Positions 46,347 to 62,156 of a stretch of DNA of 64,000 nt are shown in pieces. The stretch is from Karstenula rhodostoma CBS 690.94 (Eukaryota; Ascomycota; Dothideomycetes; Pleosporales; Didymosphaeriaceae): NCBI GenBank assembly GCA_010093485.1, contig MU001504.1, positions 1,185,769-1,249,768 on the forward strand, given 5' to 3'. Numbering within the stretch: position 1 is the first letter of the stretch; every line of letters begins with the position of its first letter. Position numbers and translations under genes: made by a program. The notes beneath the pieces are model-generated. The model did no database searches. It was not told where the DNA came from and saw nothing but the letters and a program-made list of their open reading frames with translations.

Positions 46347-49300
46347 TAGTAATACTAAACTATACTAGGACCTAGAAAGATATATATAACTTATAAGTTA
46401 TAAGGACTATAATAAATTAGCCTTCTATATTATCTAAATATATACTATAAAACTTAAGCTTATACTCTATATAGTTAGTAATATAAATAAGATATTAAAG
46501 TTAACTTTTATATTATTAAGTCTAAATACTTACTAATTTTAGTAATTATCTTTACTTACTAATTACTAACTAATAAGAGTCCTTATATATAATAAGAAAG
46601 AGGCTTAAAAGGATATTTAAAAAGAGAGATAAGAGGTTAGAATAGTATAGCTATAATAAATCTATTATTAATAGTCTATAATAGTCTTCTAGATAGCTAC
46701 TAACTTAGATACTAAAGCGTATATAATAGTACCTAAAAGTATAGGAAAGTTATAGTAAAGATTAAAAAGAATCTCTATAATATATTTAAAAGGGCTAGTA
46801 TTAATAAGGTATTAAAAAAAGCTAAGTAGAATTAAAAATAAAAGTATAGAGATACTAGTAGTAATTAAATATTAAGTATTACCTCTAGAAAGAATTATAG
46901 GTAGGATATTTAGGTCTAGCTACTATAGTAATAATTTATTAATAAGATTAGTATATAATAAAAGTAGTAAAGAATTTATAGGGGATATTTAGATTTATAG
47001 GCTAATAGGTCTATAAGATAAGAAGCTTCTATAATCCTTTAACTAAATTTTTTATATACTATACTCTAGAAAAATAGATAAGAATTTTAGTATATTAATT
47101 ATATACTAGATAATATTATATTACTCTATAATCTAAAATATAAATAATCTAGTCTAAAATAAGAGTATAGAGATTAATAGTAGTTATAATATATATTTAA
47201 AATAGTATATTTATATAATAACTATTTATTTACTAGCTCTAAATAAGTTAAGAGGAATAGAAAGTAAGTAAAAAGTAATAGTCTATAGTAGTAAAGGTAA
47301 GCTTATATATTAGTAAATTTATATATATCTAAACTACTATTCTTTATAATTTTAATCTAGAGTTCTTAAAAAGCTATTTATAAGTATATAAAGTTAGGTT
47401 TATCTACTTCTATTATATTAAATATTAGTTATCTAATAAATTCCTTTTTATTTATAAGTATTATTAGTCTTATACTTTTTTATATATCTTTATATTAGTT
47501 TTAATAAATATTCTTTTATATTTTTTTTTTATTTTTTTTATCTTTTTATCTACTAGCTTATAGGTAGTAGAAGGGAAAACGGTAGTTATAGTAAAGGTAT
47601 AAAAGTAAGTCTATAAAAATAAATTATAACTTTATATAAAGAGAAGTTAAAATAAATACTAAGTAGCTTAATTTTAACTATATAATTTATTAGCTAAAAT
47701 AAAACTCTAATAACTACTATTTTAAAGTATATATAATAGGGTTTAGTAGTAGTAATAATAGATATAATTAGTATAGAGAGGTTAGATAGAAGTAGACTAG
47801 AAATAAAAGTATAGTATAGATAATAGCTATCTAGACTAAATATATACTTAGGTATTTATAGGATTAACTAGAAGATATATTATAGTATACTAAAGTCTAA
47901 ATAGAAGCTACTTTAGTCTAATATAGATAAATATATTTACTATCTAGAATATAGAAATCTAAATAGCCTATAAAGATAATTTAAATAGTATATATATATT
48001 TAGGCTAGGCTAATAGAAATTTAAACTAGTATATATAACTTATAACCTTTTTAATATTAATAGATATAAGAATAGTATAGTATTTATATTAAATATTAAC
48101 TATAAAACTAATTAACTAAAAGTAAGCTCTTAATAACTATATTTATATATAGAAATTATAAGTAATTAAAACTATCTATTTTAAAAGTATTTATTACTTT
48201 AACTAGATAATTTTATATATAGAGAAGAGTAAAAGGTATTATTACTAAATAGTAAAAAGAAATATTTAAATTTATTTTTATTAGAAGTTATATTTTAGAA
48301 TACTAGAAGCTTAGTAATAGGTAATAAATATTATAATATTAGTAAAAGTCTAGTAACTAGGTTTTATAGAAGAATACTTAATAGTTTACTAATTAGATAT
48401 AATCTTCTATTACTATTCTATAGTAAAATAGAGAAAAAGATAATTACTATTATTTAAGTATATATTACTATTTTAATAATATAATAGCCTTATAATTCTT
48501 ATCTAGAAATACCTATAAGTTAATAGCTAATATAGGGTAGTATAGAGAAGGAGGTAATTTAAAAAGTTTTATTATTTAGTTACTAGCTTCTATATATCTA
48601 CTTTATTAATATTAAACTATAAGATATCGCGAATACTATTTAGAATTTTAAAATAGTATATATACTAGTTTATATTTTCCTAATAATATTAAAGTAGATA
48701 TTTATAGTAATTAAAGTAATTTTTTTAATTCTTCTAGTATATATAATAGGCTTCTATAACTAGATTAAAAGATATATCTAACTAGATAATAAATAATTAT
48801 AATAGATAATTAGAATTTAAAATTTCTAGTATTTTAAATATAATAATAGAAAAGAATTTATAGACTTCTATATACTAATATATATAGTTTAGAATTTTAG
48901 TTTATATAGCTAGGCTTAGCTATTTAAATAATACTTATATTAAGTAAAAGAAGATATTCTATATATATATAGTTATTAGAGTTAGTATAAATATAGATAT
49001 AAATAAAACTATAACTAGTAGTATTATAGTATAGTCTAGATTAATAAATTTATTCGCGAGATTAGATAGTAAAAGTATAGAGTAGTTATATAGTAAGAGA
49101 ATAGACTTATAGTATAGAATATTATATAGGGGAGAAGGATTAAGTCTAGTAGTAATAATAAATTTATAGTTTTAATTTATAGTTAAGTTAAACTCTAGTA
49201 AATAGGGGAAAGAAGAAAAGTATTATTTCTAGTTCTATATTTTTTATTATAGGTACTTCTACTTTAAAATATAATTAACTATATCTTACTAAATAGTAGC

Positions 49301-52300
49301 TTAAGTACTAAATATATATTATATATAAAGTAGTAATTAATAAAAGAAATTTTACTAGTTCCTCTATAGTCTATATACTACTATTATATATATTATAGTA
49401 TAAAATATTATTTACTTATAATCTACTTTAAATAAGTATAATTATCTCTTATAGATAGCTATATTCTATAAGATAAATAACTTTAAACCGCCTAAATAGT
49501 ATATTTAGAGAGAAAAAATATCCCTTTCTAGCTTTAGCTCTTTATTTAAGCTTTCTAGAATTCTACTATTTTTTCTAAATCTTTAAAAACCTTTATTTCT
49601 ATTAAAAATTTAAAATACCTCTTCTTTATAATTTATTTTATATTACTATCTTCTTAGATATCTATCTCTTTTAGTCTACTTTTTATATTAAATATTTAGT
49701 TATAAACTTCTTTATTTCTATTTTATTCTAGTCTATATATATTATATTCTTTATTACTAGACTTTATTATTATATTAACTATATTTAATTATTCCTCTAT
49801 ATTATTAATATCTATATAAATAGCTATTCTTTAATTCTAGATATTAGTAATTTCTAGGGAGCCTTCCTATTTATAGATACTTTAGATAAATTATATAGCT
49901 ATTAAGTATATTTCTTAATAAATAGAATAATATATTAACTAGGTTTTAGCTATACTAACTAGTCTAGATAATTAACTTCTTTAAAGATTTTATCTAGTAA
50001 AATTCTAGTATTATTACTAGGGAGCTTAGTATTATTTAAATAGCTTTTAGATTCTTATTACTCTATATAGTTAGTCTCTATTATAAGGCTTATAGTTTTT
50101 TTTAAATATTAGAGTTTTTAGTAAGGGGTATATAGAATATTCTATATAAGGTATTCCCTAATAGTAGAGCTAGGATTACTATTATTTTTAAGCTAGTTAC
50201 TTAAATACTCCTAAGTAATACTATATATTTTATAAGGCTAGAAGGGTAGATATTCTTTATAGCTATAGCTATATAGCTTATTCTTTTATTAATAGAAATT
50301 CTATAAACTAGATTATATAGTAAATAGCTCTAATAGTACTAATATTTCTATTCTACTAATACTATAATAGTTCTATTAGTATATATAAAATTAGTACTAA
50401 TAATAGTAAACTATATAACCTTTTTCTAATAGTATTAAATAAGAACTAAATAGAGAATCTCTATAGAGTCTAATTTTAAACTTATAAATTTTCTAAATAT
50501 ATATATATTACTATCTATTAAATAGAATAGTTTTCTTTAACTTATAGAATTAATAGTAGGTTAGGTAAATTTTTAAATAGTATTCTATTTCTTTAATATA
50601 CTTAGACTACTAATTTTTATAGTATAATACTATAGATATATTACTAATAATATATTTTTCCTTATTTTAAATAAACTTTTATATTTTTTTTTTATAGAAA
50701 TTTTACTAGTTTTTAATTTAATATATTTTACTTCTATATAGGAAATACTAGTTTTACCTATATATACCTTTTATTACTACCCTAAGTTAAGCTACTTTAG
50801 TACTAAGCTACGCCCCCTTAAATATAGCCTATATACCTATTTTAAAGCTAAGTACCCTACTTTATAAGAGAAAGACTAGATATAGTCTAGTTAAGTTTTT
50901 TACTTAGTATATAAAGTATTATAGTAATAAGACTATAGTTAAATATTTTAATAATAAAAAAGTAGTAAAGAATATTAGTACTTAGATATTTTTTTATAGA
51001 GTTATTTTTTATTTTATTTAACTTTCTCTAGAGTTATAGAATAGTATACTAGTACTCTATAATATAGAATAGATTAGTTATATATAATAACTCTTTTTAA
51101 TAAAATATATCCTTTTTATAGAAAGTTTTTATATAATTAGTAGTAGAATATATTATTATATAGAGAGTTAGTATACTATAAGATAAAAATAGTATTTTAA
51201 GTTCTAAAAAGGGGGAGTAAGGAAGAAGTACTATTTTAATATCTATACTAGAAATTACTATTATAATTAAAAGGCTATTAGGGGTATAAAAAAAGACCTC
51301 CCTATTTATAAAATTAATATTAGAAGTAGATAAATAATCTATCTAAATATTAAATTTAACTATTCCCTTTAATCTATAATTACTCTAGTTAATATAAATA
51401 TATATTATAACCTACCTTATTTTATTTAATATACTAGTAAATAACTAGCTTATAGATATAGTATTAAATTATAATAAATTAAGTATAGATAAGAAGTTAA
51501 AGTATAATATAAAATAGTTCTACTAGTACTATATTTAACTATTACCTTATACTTTAGTAGTAAGATTTTAGTAAATAGATAATTTCTAGGTATTTAATAA
51601 GTAGAATATCTATATCTATAAGTATAATATAGATTTAATAAAACTTATTAAAAATAGTAATATAGTAGTAAGTTCTACTTTAGCCCTATTTTATTATATA
51701 TTAGTACTTATATATATAGAGGTATATCTATCCTCTAGCTATACTATAAAGAATATAAATTATCTTTTCTTTTATAATCTATTCTACTAAATATTCTCTA
51801 AGGCTAAATATATATAAAAGGGCCTAGAACTAAAGCTTAGTAAGTAGATAAAATAAATTACTAAGTATCTCTAAAACCTATTAAGAAAAACTACTAGATT
51901 TAACTAGAAAACTACTATAGTTATAAAGTAATATAATCTAGACTTTACTATAAATATCTTAGCTACTAAATTTAGTCTAGAATATCTTTTTATCCTTAAT
52001 AAAAATATATTAAAGGACTTTTTATATAAGCTACTAAAATAGAAATCTATTTATTTAGAAGTAGTTAATAAGTTAGAAGACTATTTAGACTTACTAGATA
52101 TTTTTACTAAGTTAGGGCTTAGAAGACTAGAGATTATACTATAAGTATATCTTATATAGCTATTTAAGAAACTTAGATTTAAGAAAGTTTAGATAAATAT
52201 TAGATATATAAGCTAGGTATAGATTTAATTTTACTAGATATATAATAATATTATTTATATAGTAAATAACTAGGGAGGTATAGAGGTAATAAACTAATAG

Positions 52301-54760
52301 TATTTTTTAGTAAAAAGGGGAAGAAGTATTAGGTAGATTAAATTACTTCTAGATAGGATATTTATATAGTCTATATATATTAATTCTATTTATAATAGTT
52401 AAAACTATATCTAATCTAATATACTATATTTATCTTAGTATAATTAGTAAATAAGCTAAGGTATTACTATTAAAATCCCTAGAGTATATAAATTTTTTAG
52501 TCTAGTATAAAAGGTTTAGTTACTATTTTCTATTATTTATACCTAATAGTATTTTTTTTAGTTAAAAGACCCGTCTTCTTATATAACTAAAGCTATAGAT
52601 AGTAAAAAGATTAAAACTAAATAAATTATTTAGAATAGAGTATTAAGTTTTACTTTTTATATTTTATAGAATACTTTATTTATAAAAGTTAAAAAGATTA
52701 CTTTATATATTTTTATTTATATATATCTAGATTTATAATACTAGTATCTAAGCTAAACCCTTTCTATATTACTAATATTCTACTCTAAAGTTAAATAAGT
52801 TAATATTCTTAAGAATTTAATTTAAATAGTAAATACTTATTTTAACTTTTTTTAGATATAGCCTTATTTTAATTAGAGCTAGGGGATATACCCTAGTAAT
52901 TAATATAAATATTACTTTATTTTTATTAATACTAGTTACTAAGTACTTACTTTTAGTTAGTAAATTTTATAGTTATACTCTAGTATAATAGCTCTTATAG
53001 TAACTAGGCCCTTATTTATTTATTTAATATTAATTTCTATATATAATAGTAAGTTCTCTATAGTTTCTTCTTTATTATAAGTAAACTTATTAGTTAGTAT
53101 AGTTAGATAAAGAAATAGGAATAAATATTAGTAAAAAAAAATTTAACTTACTCTCTACTATATACTATAGACTACTAGCTAGTATAATAATATTAATAAT
53201 TTATATATAACTATACTAGCTAGAATAGTAATATTATTTAATTATAAATAGACTTCTAAATATTAGCTAGATAATTAGTATAATTAATAGTATCTTAATA
53301 CTTCTTTTATATATTCTTATCTTTAGTATTCTATAATAGCCTATATTACTTTTTTAGTATAGATAATAAAGATAATAATAAATTATTCTTAGAAATTATT
53401 ATACTACTATTATTATTAAGTTTTAGTACCTTTAAATAGCTATATATAGTATTAGTGGAGGCGTAGGAATAGTAGAGTTTAGATAGTAAAATAGAATATC
53501 TAGTTATAGATACCTCTATACTCTTTTAAATAGAACTACTATTCTATTTATCTCTATTACTATTTAACTCTTATCTTTTTTTTTTTATATTTTATATTTT
53601 TTTTTTTTTTTTTCTCTCTTTCTCTTTTCTATCTTTTCTAGGATTCTCTTTCCCTATAATAATATTTTAAATACTTTCTAGTCTAGTAAATAGGGTAGTT
53701 CTATAAATAGGTAGGGCTATAAGATTATATAAAGGAGTTTAGAATTTATAACTAGTATAGTATCTACCTCTTTTAATATAGTATTAGCTTTATAATAGAT
53801 ATTAATAAATATACCTTCTAATAAACTATTATTTCTAGTAGTTATAGTCTAAATATACTTAAATATAATTTTTCTAGTACTAATATTATAGCCCTATATC
53901 TCTAGCCCTCTATTATTTCTTTTATACTTAGTTACCTCTCTAGTCTAATAGTCTTATTTACTTTTTTAAAATTTCTTACTTATTAAGATAATGGTTTTAA
54001 TAATACTTTAATTAAAGATAAAAGCTTAATATATTAGGAAATTATTATATAATATAAGTAGTAGTAAAAATTAAAGTTTAGTTATAATTATTAGTATAGC
54101 TCTTATATTTTTACTACTTAAACTTAATTTTTATATAGCTATTAAAGTTTATAGGGTAGTTAATAGCTTAAATTATAAAGGTAGATATATTATAAAGAGG
54201 TAACCCTTAGAGTAGATATATAAATATAATAATAATTAAGTCTATAACTAGTCTAATATCTATATAATTCTAGGTAAGAAAAGAAAATAGTATATAAAAT
54301 ACTATAAAGAAATAGATAAATATAATATCTAATAGAAAATATAATATTAAAATAAAATCCCCTTTTTAAGTACTTAATTTTATATAAGCTATATATAGTA
54401 GGGCCCTAGAACTATAACTAATTATTATTTAATAAAAAGTTATACTATATTATATACTCTAATATAGATAGTAACTATATAACTAAAAAAACTAGACTTA
54501 CTATTCTTTTTAGTCTATATATCTCCTTCTTTTTAAATTTTAAAATAGATATACTTAGTAGGTAGTTTATTATTATAAGCCTCTTCTCCCCTATTAATAT
54601 TAATTTTATATTTAAGGTTATCTAGAGCTTTAGTAATTAATAAGCTAACCTTAACTATAGTACTATACTTAGTAGTATTAATATAAATAGAAGTATATAA
54701 CTTAGAAATAGAAACTATTTTTTTATAGGTAAGTATTATACTATTATAAATAAGGATAGA

Positions 54761-54990
54761 TTTATTATAAATAATAGACTTATTATAAATAATAAACTTA
54801 TTATAGATAATAGATTTATTATAGATAATAGAATTATTATAGATAATAGGCTTATTATAGATAATAGACTTATTATAAATAACTAGTTTATTATAAATAG
54901 AAGCTGGCTTATTATAAATAGCTAGTTTATTATAGATAAAAGCTAGCTTATTATAAATAGGAACTAGCTTATTATAAATATAGACTAGTT
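54761..54990 (+). repeat. 18/21-bp tandem repeat in RIP-mutated DNA
   Basis: About twelve units based on TTATTATAAATAATAGAC, of 18 or 21 bp, run side by side. Unit lengths in multiples of three suggest that the array once lay in a reading frame. It ends about 145 bp before the copia element. Confidence 0.8.
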
Positions 54991-55136
54991 TAACTTAAAT
55001 AAAAATAGATTTAATAGAAGTAGTAGGCTTTTTACTAGTAGGGGTATTTAGTATTTTAATAAAAAATTCTACTAAGGTATAGAGAGTATTAATATAAATA
55101 CTAAATTTATAATTATTAAACTTAACTATAGTATTT

Positions 55137-55342
55137 TATTAAGAATATAAATAATACTTAGCAATATTAGGGTTTATAGAGCTTTAATTAGCCGCGATAA
55201 GGGGTACCTTAACCTAAATACTAAACTAATTTAGGATAAGCGTAGTATATAACTAGCCTTTCTAGTAATCTTTTCTTATAGAGTAATCTAATTAATTTAC
55301 TCCCTAAATAAAGGAATATTTAAGCTCCTTTTCTCTACTATA
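55137..55342 (+). repeat. 5' LTR of the copia element
   Basis: Matches the 3' LTR over 206 bp with scattered C/T and G/A differences, as expected after independent RIP. The usual TG...CA ends have become TA...TA. Confidence 0.85.
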
Positions 55343-55358
55343 GTTATAAGCCTAGCGC
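55343..55358 (+). other. Primer-binding site, tRNA-iMet anticodon-arm type
   Basis: GTTATAAGCCTAGCGC directly follows the LTR. With RIP-type changes reversed at two sites it is the complement of the initiator-tRNA anticodon arm, the half-tRNA primer known from copia elements. Complementarity was judged from memory of the tRNA. Confidence 0.55.
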
Positions 55359-57449
55359 TTAGAATATAGGATAATTCTCCCTATATACTTTACTACTTAA
55401 ATACGCCCTCTTAGGTTCTCCTATTACACTAAAAGCCTTCTTTATTTAATAAAGCTATAAGTAATTTAACTATTCTAGTTACTTAGATCTAGCTTATTAA
55501 TTAAATAAGCTAGTCTTATTAGTTTATAAGCTTATATTTCTAAGTAAACTCTAAAGGTATTTAGTCTAAAATTAATCTAGATAGTCTAATAGTCCCCTTA
55601 ATTAAGGATAATTACTCTATTTAACTAGTTATTCTAGAGGAATTATACTAACTAGTTACTTTAGATAACCTTAAAGATTATAAATAGGAGCTTAAATTAT
55701 ATAAGAAGGATAAAAAAAGCTATATTTTAAGAATTATAAAATATTATACTATAGTCTCTAACTAGTAGATATACTATTCTAAGCTATAAAATCTCTAAAA
55801 CTAGGTTTATACTATTATCTCCTAAGATCTCCTTACTCTAGTAATAATTAATATAGTTAAAGATAATAAATCTATTTTATAATATCTACTTTATATACTA
55901 AAGAATAATCTAGTACCTATTAAAGGAGTAATTAAGAACCTTATTTAAGTATAGTATTATACTTATCTTAATAAAGTAAAGAGTAGATAATAAAACCTAG
56001 AGATCTAATTTAAAAAATAGTAGCTCCTTTACTATAAAGCGATTATATACTTAGTTAAAGAAACTAAAGGAGCGCTTATAACCTATAATTTCTTTAAAGC
56101 TTTAGGTAAGAAGATTGCCCCTAAGTAATTCTACTTAATTAAGTAATAAATCCTACTTAATAAGATACTTAGAAGGCCTATAATAATATTTTCTAAAATT
56201 AGAAAGGTATTTTTAGTACTAATCTAGGAATAATTACTCTACCTTAATTATAAAAGAACTAGTATCTATATAATATTTAGTAGTTAGATTATTAAGTCTA
56301 ATAGGGAATTATCTAATAATATATAGAATAATAATTATTTTAACTACCCCTATAAGAATACCTAATATAAATAGTAACTAATTAAATACTAATACTTATA
56401 AATAACTATTACTAGTACTCTAATTAATAAATTCTAAGTATTTAACCTTTCTAATAAAGAGTAAAATAAGATCTTAAGCTATCTAAAGCTCCTATAATAG
56501 TTAAAGCTATAGACTAAGATTAATAGTACTAATTAGAAAATAAGTAATAAGAAGTAGCTTACTATTAACTACTCTAGTAGTATTATAATAGCTTTTATTA
56601 ATTTAATTAATTTTCTAAGTAAAGTCTCTAAGAATAGAATCTATAATATAATATAGAATTTTTATCTACTTTCTAAGAGTATAATTCTAGATAGTATAGT
56701 TACTATTTACCTTATTAATAATTAGAATCTTCTAGTTACTAGTTCCTTTAAGAAAGTAACTATAGAAGATTAAGTTAAAGTAGGAATTTAAGCTCTACCT
56801 ATCTTAGAAATAGGAAATTGCCTAATTAAGAATATTCTTTATAGTAAGAATAGGAAATAATTAGAGAATCTACTACTTAAAGATATAAAAGTAGTTAAGA
56901 ACTTTTATATAAATATTATCTTAGAAGCTTAACTAAAGAAAGTTAGTATTTAGTATCTTAGCTTAGATAATACCCTAAGGATTAGAATAATTAAATAAAG
57001 TATTATAATAGTAGACCTATAGTATAAGTATAACTTTACTTTTCTTAAATATAAGCCTATATACTCTTATTCTACTATTATAAATATAATTTAACTATTT
57101 AAGCTATTAAGAGAGAATATTTCCTACTTAGATAATAAAGAACTATAGTATAAGTAATTAGAATATTTTAGAAAAAAGGCTTTATAAGCTCTAGTTTCTA
57201 GTATACACAGTGTATTAATTAAAGGAACGTGATAATAAGAATATAAGTATTATATAGTTATATATATAAATAAGGTAATTTTATAATAACTATATAAGTA
57301 TTTATTATATCTATTCTACTATATTATATAGGACCTATTTAATATAGAGTAAGGGTAAATACTTAAATCCTAGATTCTTATAATAAAGGAAGAATTTAGT
57401 AGGAAGTTCTATAATTTTAATCTATAAGGGAAGACGCTTTTAGAGATTC

Positions 57450-60400
57450 TATAATTAATAAAATGCCTATTAACCTTTATAAAGAATAAGTACTAGCTTT
57501 AAATTATATAAATCTAGTAGAATAATAATATAGTAATACTCCTATAGTAAGGGATATTATAATATAAGGAATAGATAATTAAAGAAGGAATTATAATTAA
57601 CCTTTTACTACCTTATATATATAAAACTAATAGTTTAGCAGAGCGAGCTAGAAAAGAGCTAATTAAATAAATAGTAAAAATAAGGTCTAGTATAAATCTA
57701 CTAATAAAGCTATAGCTAGAGATTATAAATATAGTAGTCTAGTTATATAATATAAGCCTAAGTATAATATATAGCTTCTAATTACTAAATAAAGTATTAG
57801 ATAACTAGTTCTAATAGTACTTTTAGTACTATAAGCTAGTAATTATATAATATATAATAGTAAATCTCTATTTAGACTAAAGTAGGATTTATACCTATAG
57901 ATACTAAGTATATCCTCTAATAAAGGATTATAAAGTTAAGTATAATAGAAGGGAATTTAAAATAAATTTAAGAGCTTATATTAGGTATTTAGTAGGCTAT
58001 TAAGCTTCTAATATTTATAGAATATAGATTCCTATATTTAATTAAGTAATTATAACTAGGAATATTATATTTAATAAGATAATCTTCTACTAGGGAGTAT
58101 ATAAAGTTAAGCTTCTAAAGGTAGAAGCTCTAAAAATTATAGAAAGTATTTATAAGGATAAGGTTAATAATCTAGAAGATATATTTAATATAATTAATCT
58201 TACTTCTAGCTTAAATAAGTATATAAGTACTATAAGAATTAAGGATACTAAGTAACTACTTAGAGGTAAAGAATTAGAGTAGATAGATTCTAAAGATAGC
58301 TAGCTAAGGAATTAGAAAATAATAATATTAATTACTATATAAGCTATAGGTATAGCTAGCTAGTAGCTAGGAATTTATATAGGCTAAGATTTAAATATAG
58401 GACTTATAACCCTAGATATAATACTATAGCTAGATATTATAAAGACTAATTAATATAATTATAAGAATACTAGGAGCTACTAGAATTAGAATTTAACTAG
58501 AAGAGCTAGTAAACTAGAGCCTTAAAATAATACTTCCCTAAAGTAGGAGCTTTAAAACCTTACTACTACCTCTTAATCTAGTATAACTAACTCTATACTA
58601 CTAGATAAAGTAGAAAATCTACTAGTAAACTAAAGGTAATAGTATATCTTCCCTATAATAAGTAGGATAAGTAGATAACTTTAAGAAGAGGTATCTAAAA
58701 TTAACTAACTAATAAGTAGATATTTACTAGTTTAAAGGTTAAGATAATAAGATATAGATTATAATAATTAGCTAGGGGGTAGATTAAATTTTAGTATATA
58801 TATACTAATAGTAGATCTATTTTTAAAAAATAGTTTCTAGATTAACTTTATATATATATTTATACTAGGAGTAGATAAAATCTAGGATAAGTATAAAGAC
58901 TATAAAATACTAAATATAATAGTTATAGTAGCTATACTTAAGAAACTAAAACTAGTAATATTACTAGCTTATCTATATAGAGATAAGCTACTACTAGAAC
59001 TAATACTCTAGAAATATCTACTTTCTTATCCTCTAGGAAAGCTATTTAAGTAGGCTATAATTAAAGAGATTACTACCCTATAATAGAAAGGAACTTAGAT
59101 AAAACTACCCTAATTATAAGTAATAAAATATCTACTCCTATTAAAATAGGTATTTATATATAAGCTTAATTAGAATAGTTAGTTTAAAAATTATAAAGCT
59201 TATATTATAGTTAGAGGGGATTTTTAACTAAAAAATACCCTATACTTAACCTATACTACTACACTTATAGTAAGGTTATTCTAAGTAGTAATAGTAATTA
59301 CTATAAAGTTTAACCTTAAGATTAAATAATATAATATTATAAGAGTATTCCTAAATACTATAATTATAGTAGATAATCCTATAATCTATAAATTTCTAGA
59401 TAGGTTTAAGATACTAGAAATATATATAAGATTAAATTAAGCTCTCTATAGTTTAAGAGACTTATTATTTCTTTAGTATAAAGAGTTTTCCTACTTACTT
59501 AGAGCTAAAGGGCTTAAAGCTTTAAAAAAAGAGCCTTATTTATTCCTTTCTAGAGATTAGAAAATCCTAGTACTATTCTATATAGATAATATACTACTTC
59601 TATATTATAATAACTATAGAGAGTAAGCTTAAATACTATAAAATAAAGTTATAAATAAATATAAGATTAAAGATAAGGGACTAGTTAAATAGTTTCTTAG
59701 AATATAAGTAATTAGAGACTAAGATAATTAGATAATTATATTTATATATAATATATATATTAATAAGATTATAAAAAGATTTAAGCTTTATAAAGCTAGT
59801 AGCTTTTTACCTACTCCTCTCTTAATTAATAAGCTTAAAAAGAGTAAAGGCGAAGTATTACTATAGTAGATTAAGAGTTATTAAGAAAAGGTTAGATTAG
59901 TATTATATATAGTAATTATACTATAACTAGATATTATATTTACTATATTAAAGCTATCCTTCTTCCTTACTAACCTAAGTATAAAGTATAAAGTAGTAGT
60001 TAATTAAATAATTCTATATCTCTATAGGATACGCTAGAAAGCGATTTAGTTTAGTAGATATAATAGTCTAGACCTACTTATCTATAAAAATATATCTTTT
60101 ATAGATAATCTACTAATAAAATAATTATCTTATAGGTATATTACTCTACTATTTAGCGGCACTATTCTATAGAAGGTAGTTTACTAAAGTATAATTATAA
60201 TTTTAATTATAGAAGTAGAGTTTCTTACTCTAGAGTATATTAATAAAGAAGTAATAGCTTTAAAGTACTTCTTTACTAAACTTATACTAGACTTAGAATT
60301 ACTCTAGTAAATCTACTATAATAACTAGTAGATAATTAAACTAGTAATTAGAAAAAATAAAAGGATTACTATATACCTTTAATATATTAATATCTAGAAT

Positions 60401-60500
60401 ATATAACTATAATAAGAGTATATAAAGGGATTATTTAAGATTTTATATTTTAAAATAAGTAAAATACCTATAAATAGTTTAATAAAAGTACTATTAAAGT
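57450..60500 (+). pseudogene. Remnant copia pol: integrase, reverse transcriptase, RNase H
   Basis: Integrase: a frame at 57632-57670 reads LAERARKELIKQ (stop codon read as Q), matching the NGRAERAN-type block, and 57975-58075 reads LVGY and NIYRIQIPIFNQVIITRNIIF, the copia GKGY-module pattern. Reverse transcriptase: about 59076-59760, with IRLNQALYSLRD and, at 59571-59610, VLFYIDNILLL in place of the YVDD box. RNase H: about 60205-60280, with EVEFLTLEYINKEVIALK in place of the AEY-type motif. Stops occur every few codons. Gag and protease in 55.4-57.4 kb are presumed but not resolved. Confidence 0.75.
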
Positions 60501-62156
60501 AGCAGTTTACTAGATTTATAAAGTTACTTAACCTTTAAGATATAAGTTTTATAATTATAAATATAGAAGAAGTAAAATAAGTAGAAATTTATTAGATTTA
60601 ATTATAAAAAGTACTTTTTAACTAGAGAATAAAAGAAAAATAAAAGAAAAATAAAAGAAATTTATTCTACTTAAATATATTAAGTATCTAATTAAAGAAC
60701 TTATAAAGCTAAGTATACTACTATATTTCTAATATATTAGAGTACTTAGTATACCTATATTTAAAACTACCCTAACTATAAATAGGAGATTTCTTAGCTT
60801 TAAAAAACCTACTATAACTATATAGATATTTTTTAGGGTAATTAAAATTAGGCTACTACTAATCTATACTATAATAACTAATACTTAGACCTATTTTATA
60901 GAGCTACTATAAAGTATAGTACTTATAAGAAGTAAGTATATTATACTTAGAAATATATATAGCCTTCTATAAGCCTACCTCCTAGCTATTTATAAAATAG
61001 ATCTATTAGAAGATAGGTAGAGTAGGGATAGAAATAGTAGAAGTAGGGATAGAAATAGGAGGAGTAAGGATAGAAGTAGAAATAAAAATAAGTAAAAATA
61101 AGATAAAAATAAGTAGAGTAGAGATAAAAGTAAAGAAAGTAGAAAAAAAGCTAAGTATTAAGTAAAGGTTCTATAAAGGTATAAAAAAGGTTTTTTAACC
61201 CTTATCTTAATTCTTTAGTATAGCTTAAATATACTACTATAAATAATTAACCTTATAAGCCTATATATAGTTAGTAAAAATCTAAGTAATAAAAAAGATA
61301 AGGAAAATTTATACTAGAGTTTAAATTATTATAGAATAGGATAAAGTATATTATATATATAGCTAGAAATAGTAGACTATAATAATTAGTAAAACTTAAT
61401 TAGATAAGTAGAGAATCTAGTTTATATTAGTTTATATAAGTATATATAATAGTAAAAGTAGTACCTAATTTACTAGTTTATAATATTATAGTAGAGGCTA
61501 TCTAACCTACTACTTAAGATACTTATTAAGTAGCTAAGGTAGTTTATAGGCTAGATAGCCCTAATATACTCTTTTTTTATAACTAGGGAAGTATATAATA
61601 CTATTAGAGGAGCTTAGCTAGAAGTATAGGAAGTAGACTAAGTAAAAAGGTAACTATAATAAGTTATTTAAGAAATTATAATAAATTTTTTAGTAGTAAC
61701 TATTTATTTAGTTTTAAGTTTCTCTTCTTATTTATATACTTTAGTAGCGCGAGCTTTAGCAGTATTATTAGCTATCTAAAAAGGTATAAGTAAAGTATTA
61801 AAAAGTAAAAGGTAAGAATATACTATAAGATAGAATAATAGGAATAAAAAAGAGAAGTTTAAAAGGTATAAAAGATACCTTTTTATTCTACCTACCTCTA
61901 CTAGTTTATATTATATAATAATTACTTACTTTATTTACTATTACTTACTATATTTAGTTATAAGACTACTACTATTTATAAGTACTATACTAAGTACTAA
62001 AAGACTCTTACTCTAGCTAATTAGTATTATAATACTAATAATAGTATAATATAAGTAGGAAATTATAGTCTAAGCTATATATTTCTAAGGGAAGTTAATC
62101 TAAATAATTAAATTCTACTAGTAAATAAATAACGAGCGCTATTTACCTAAGGGGTA

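Noticed and set aside
46600..52600. Search for a second reverse transcriptase or transposase in the AT-rich block
   Set aside because: Some stretches read through for tens of codons if stops are ignored, but no catalytic motif could be recognised on either strand.
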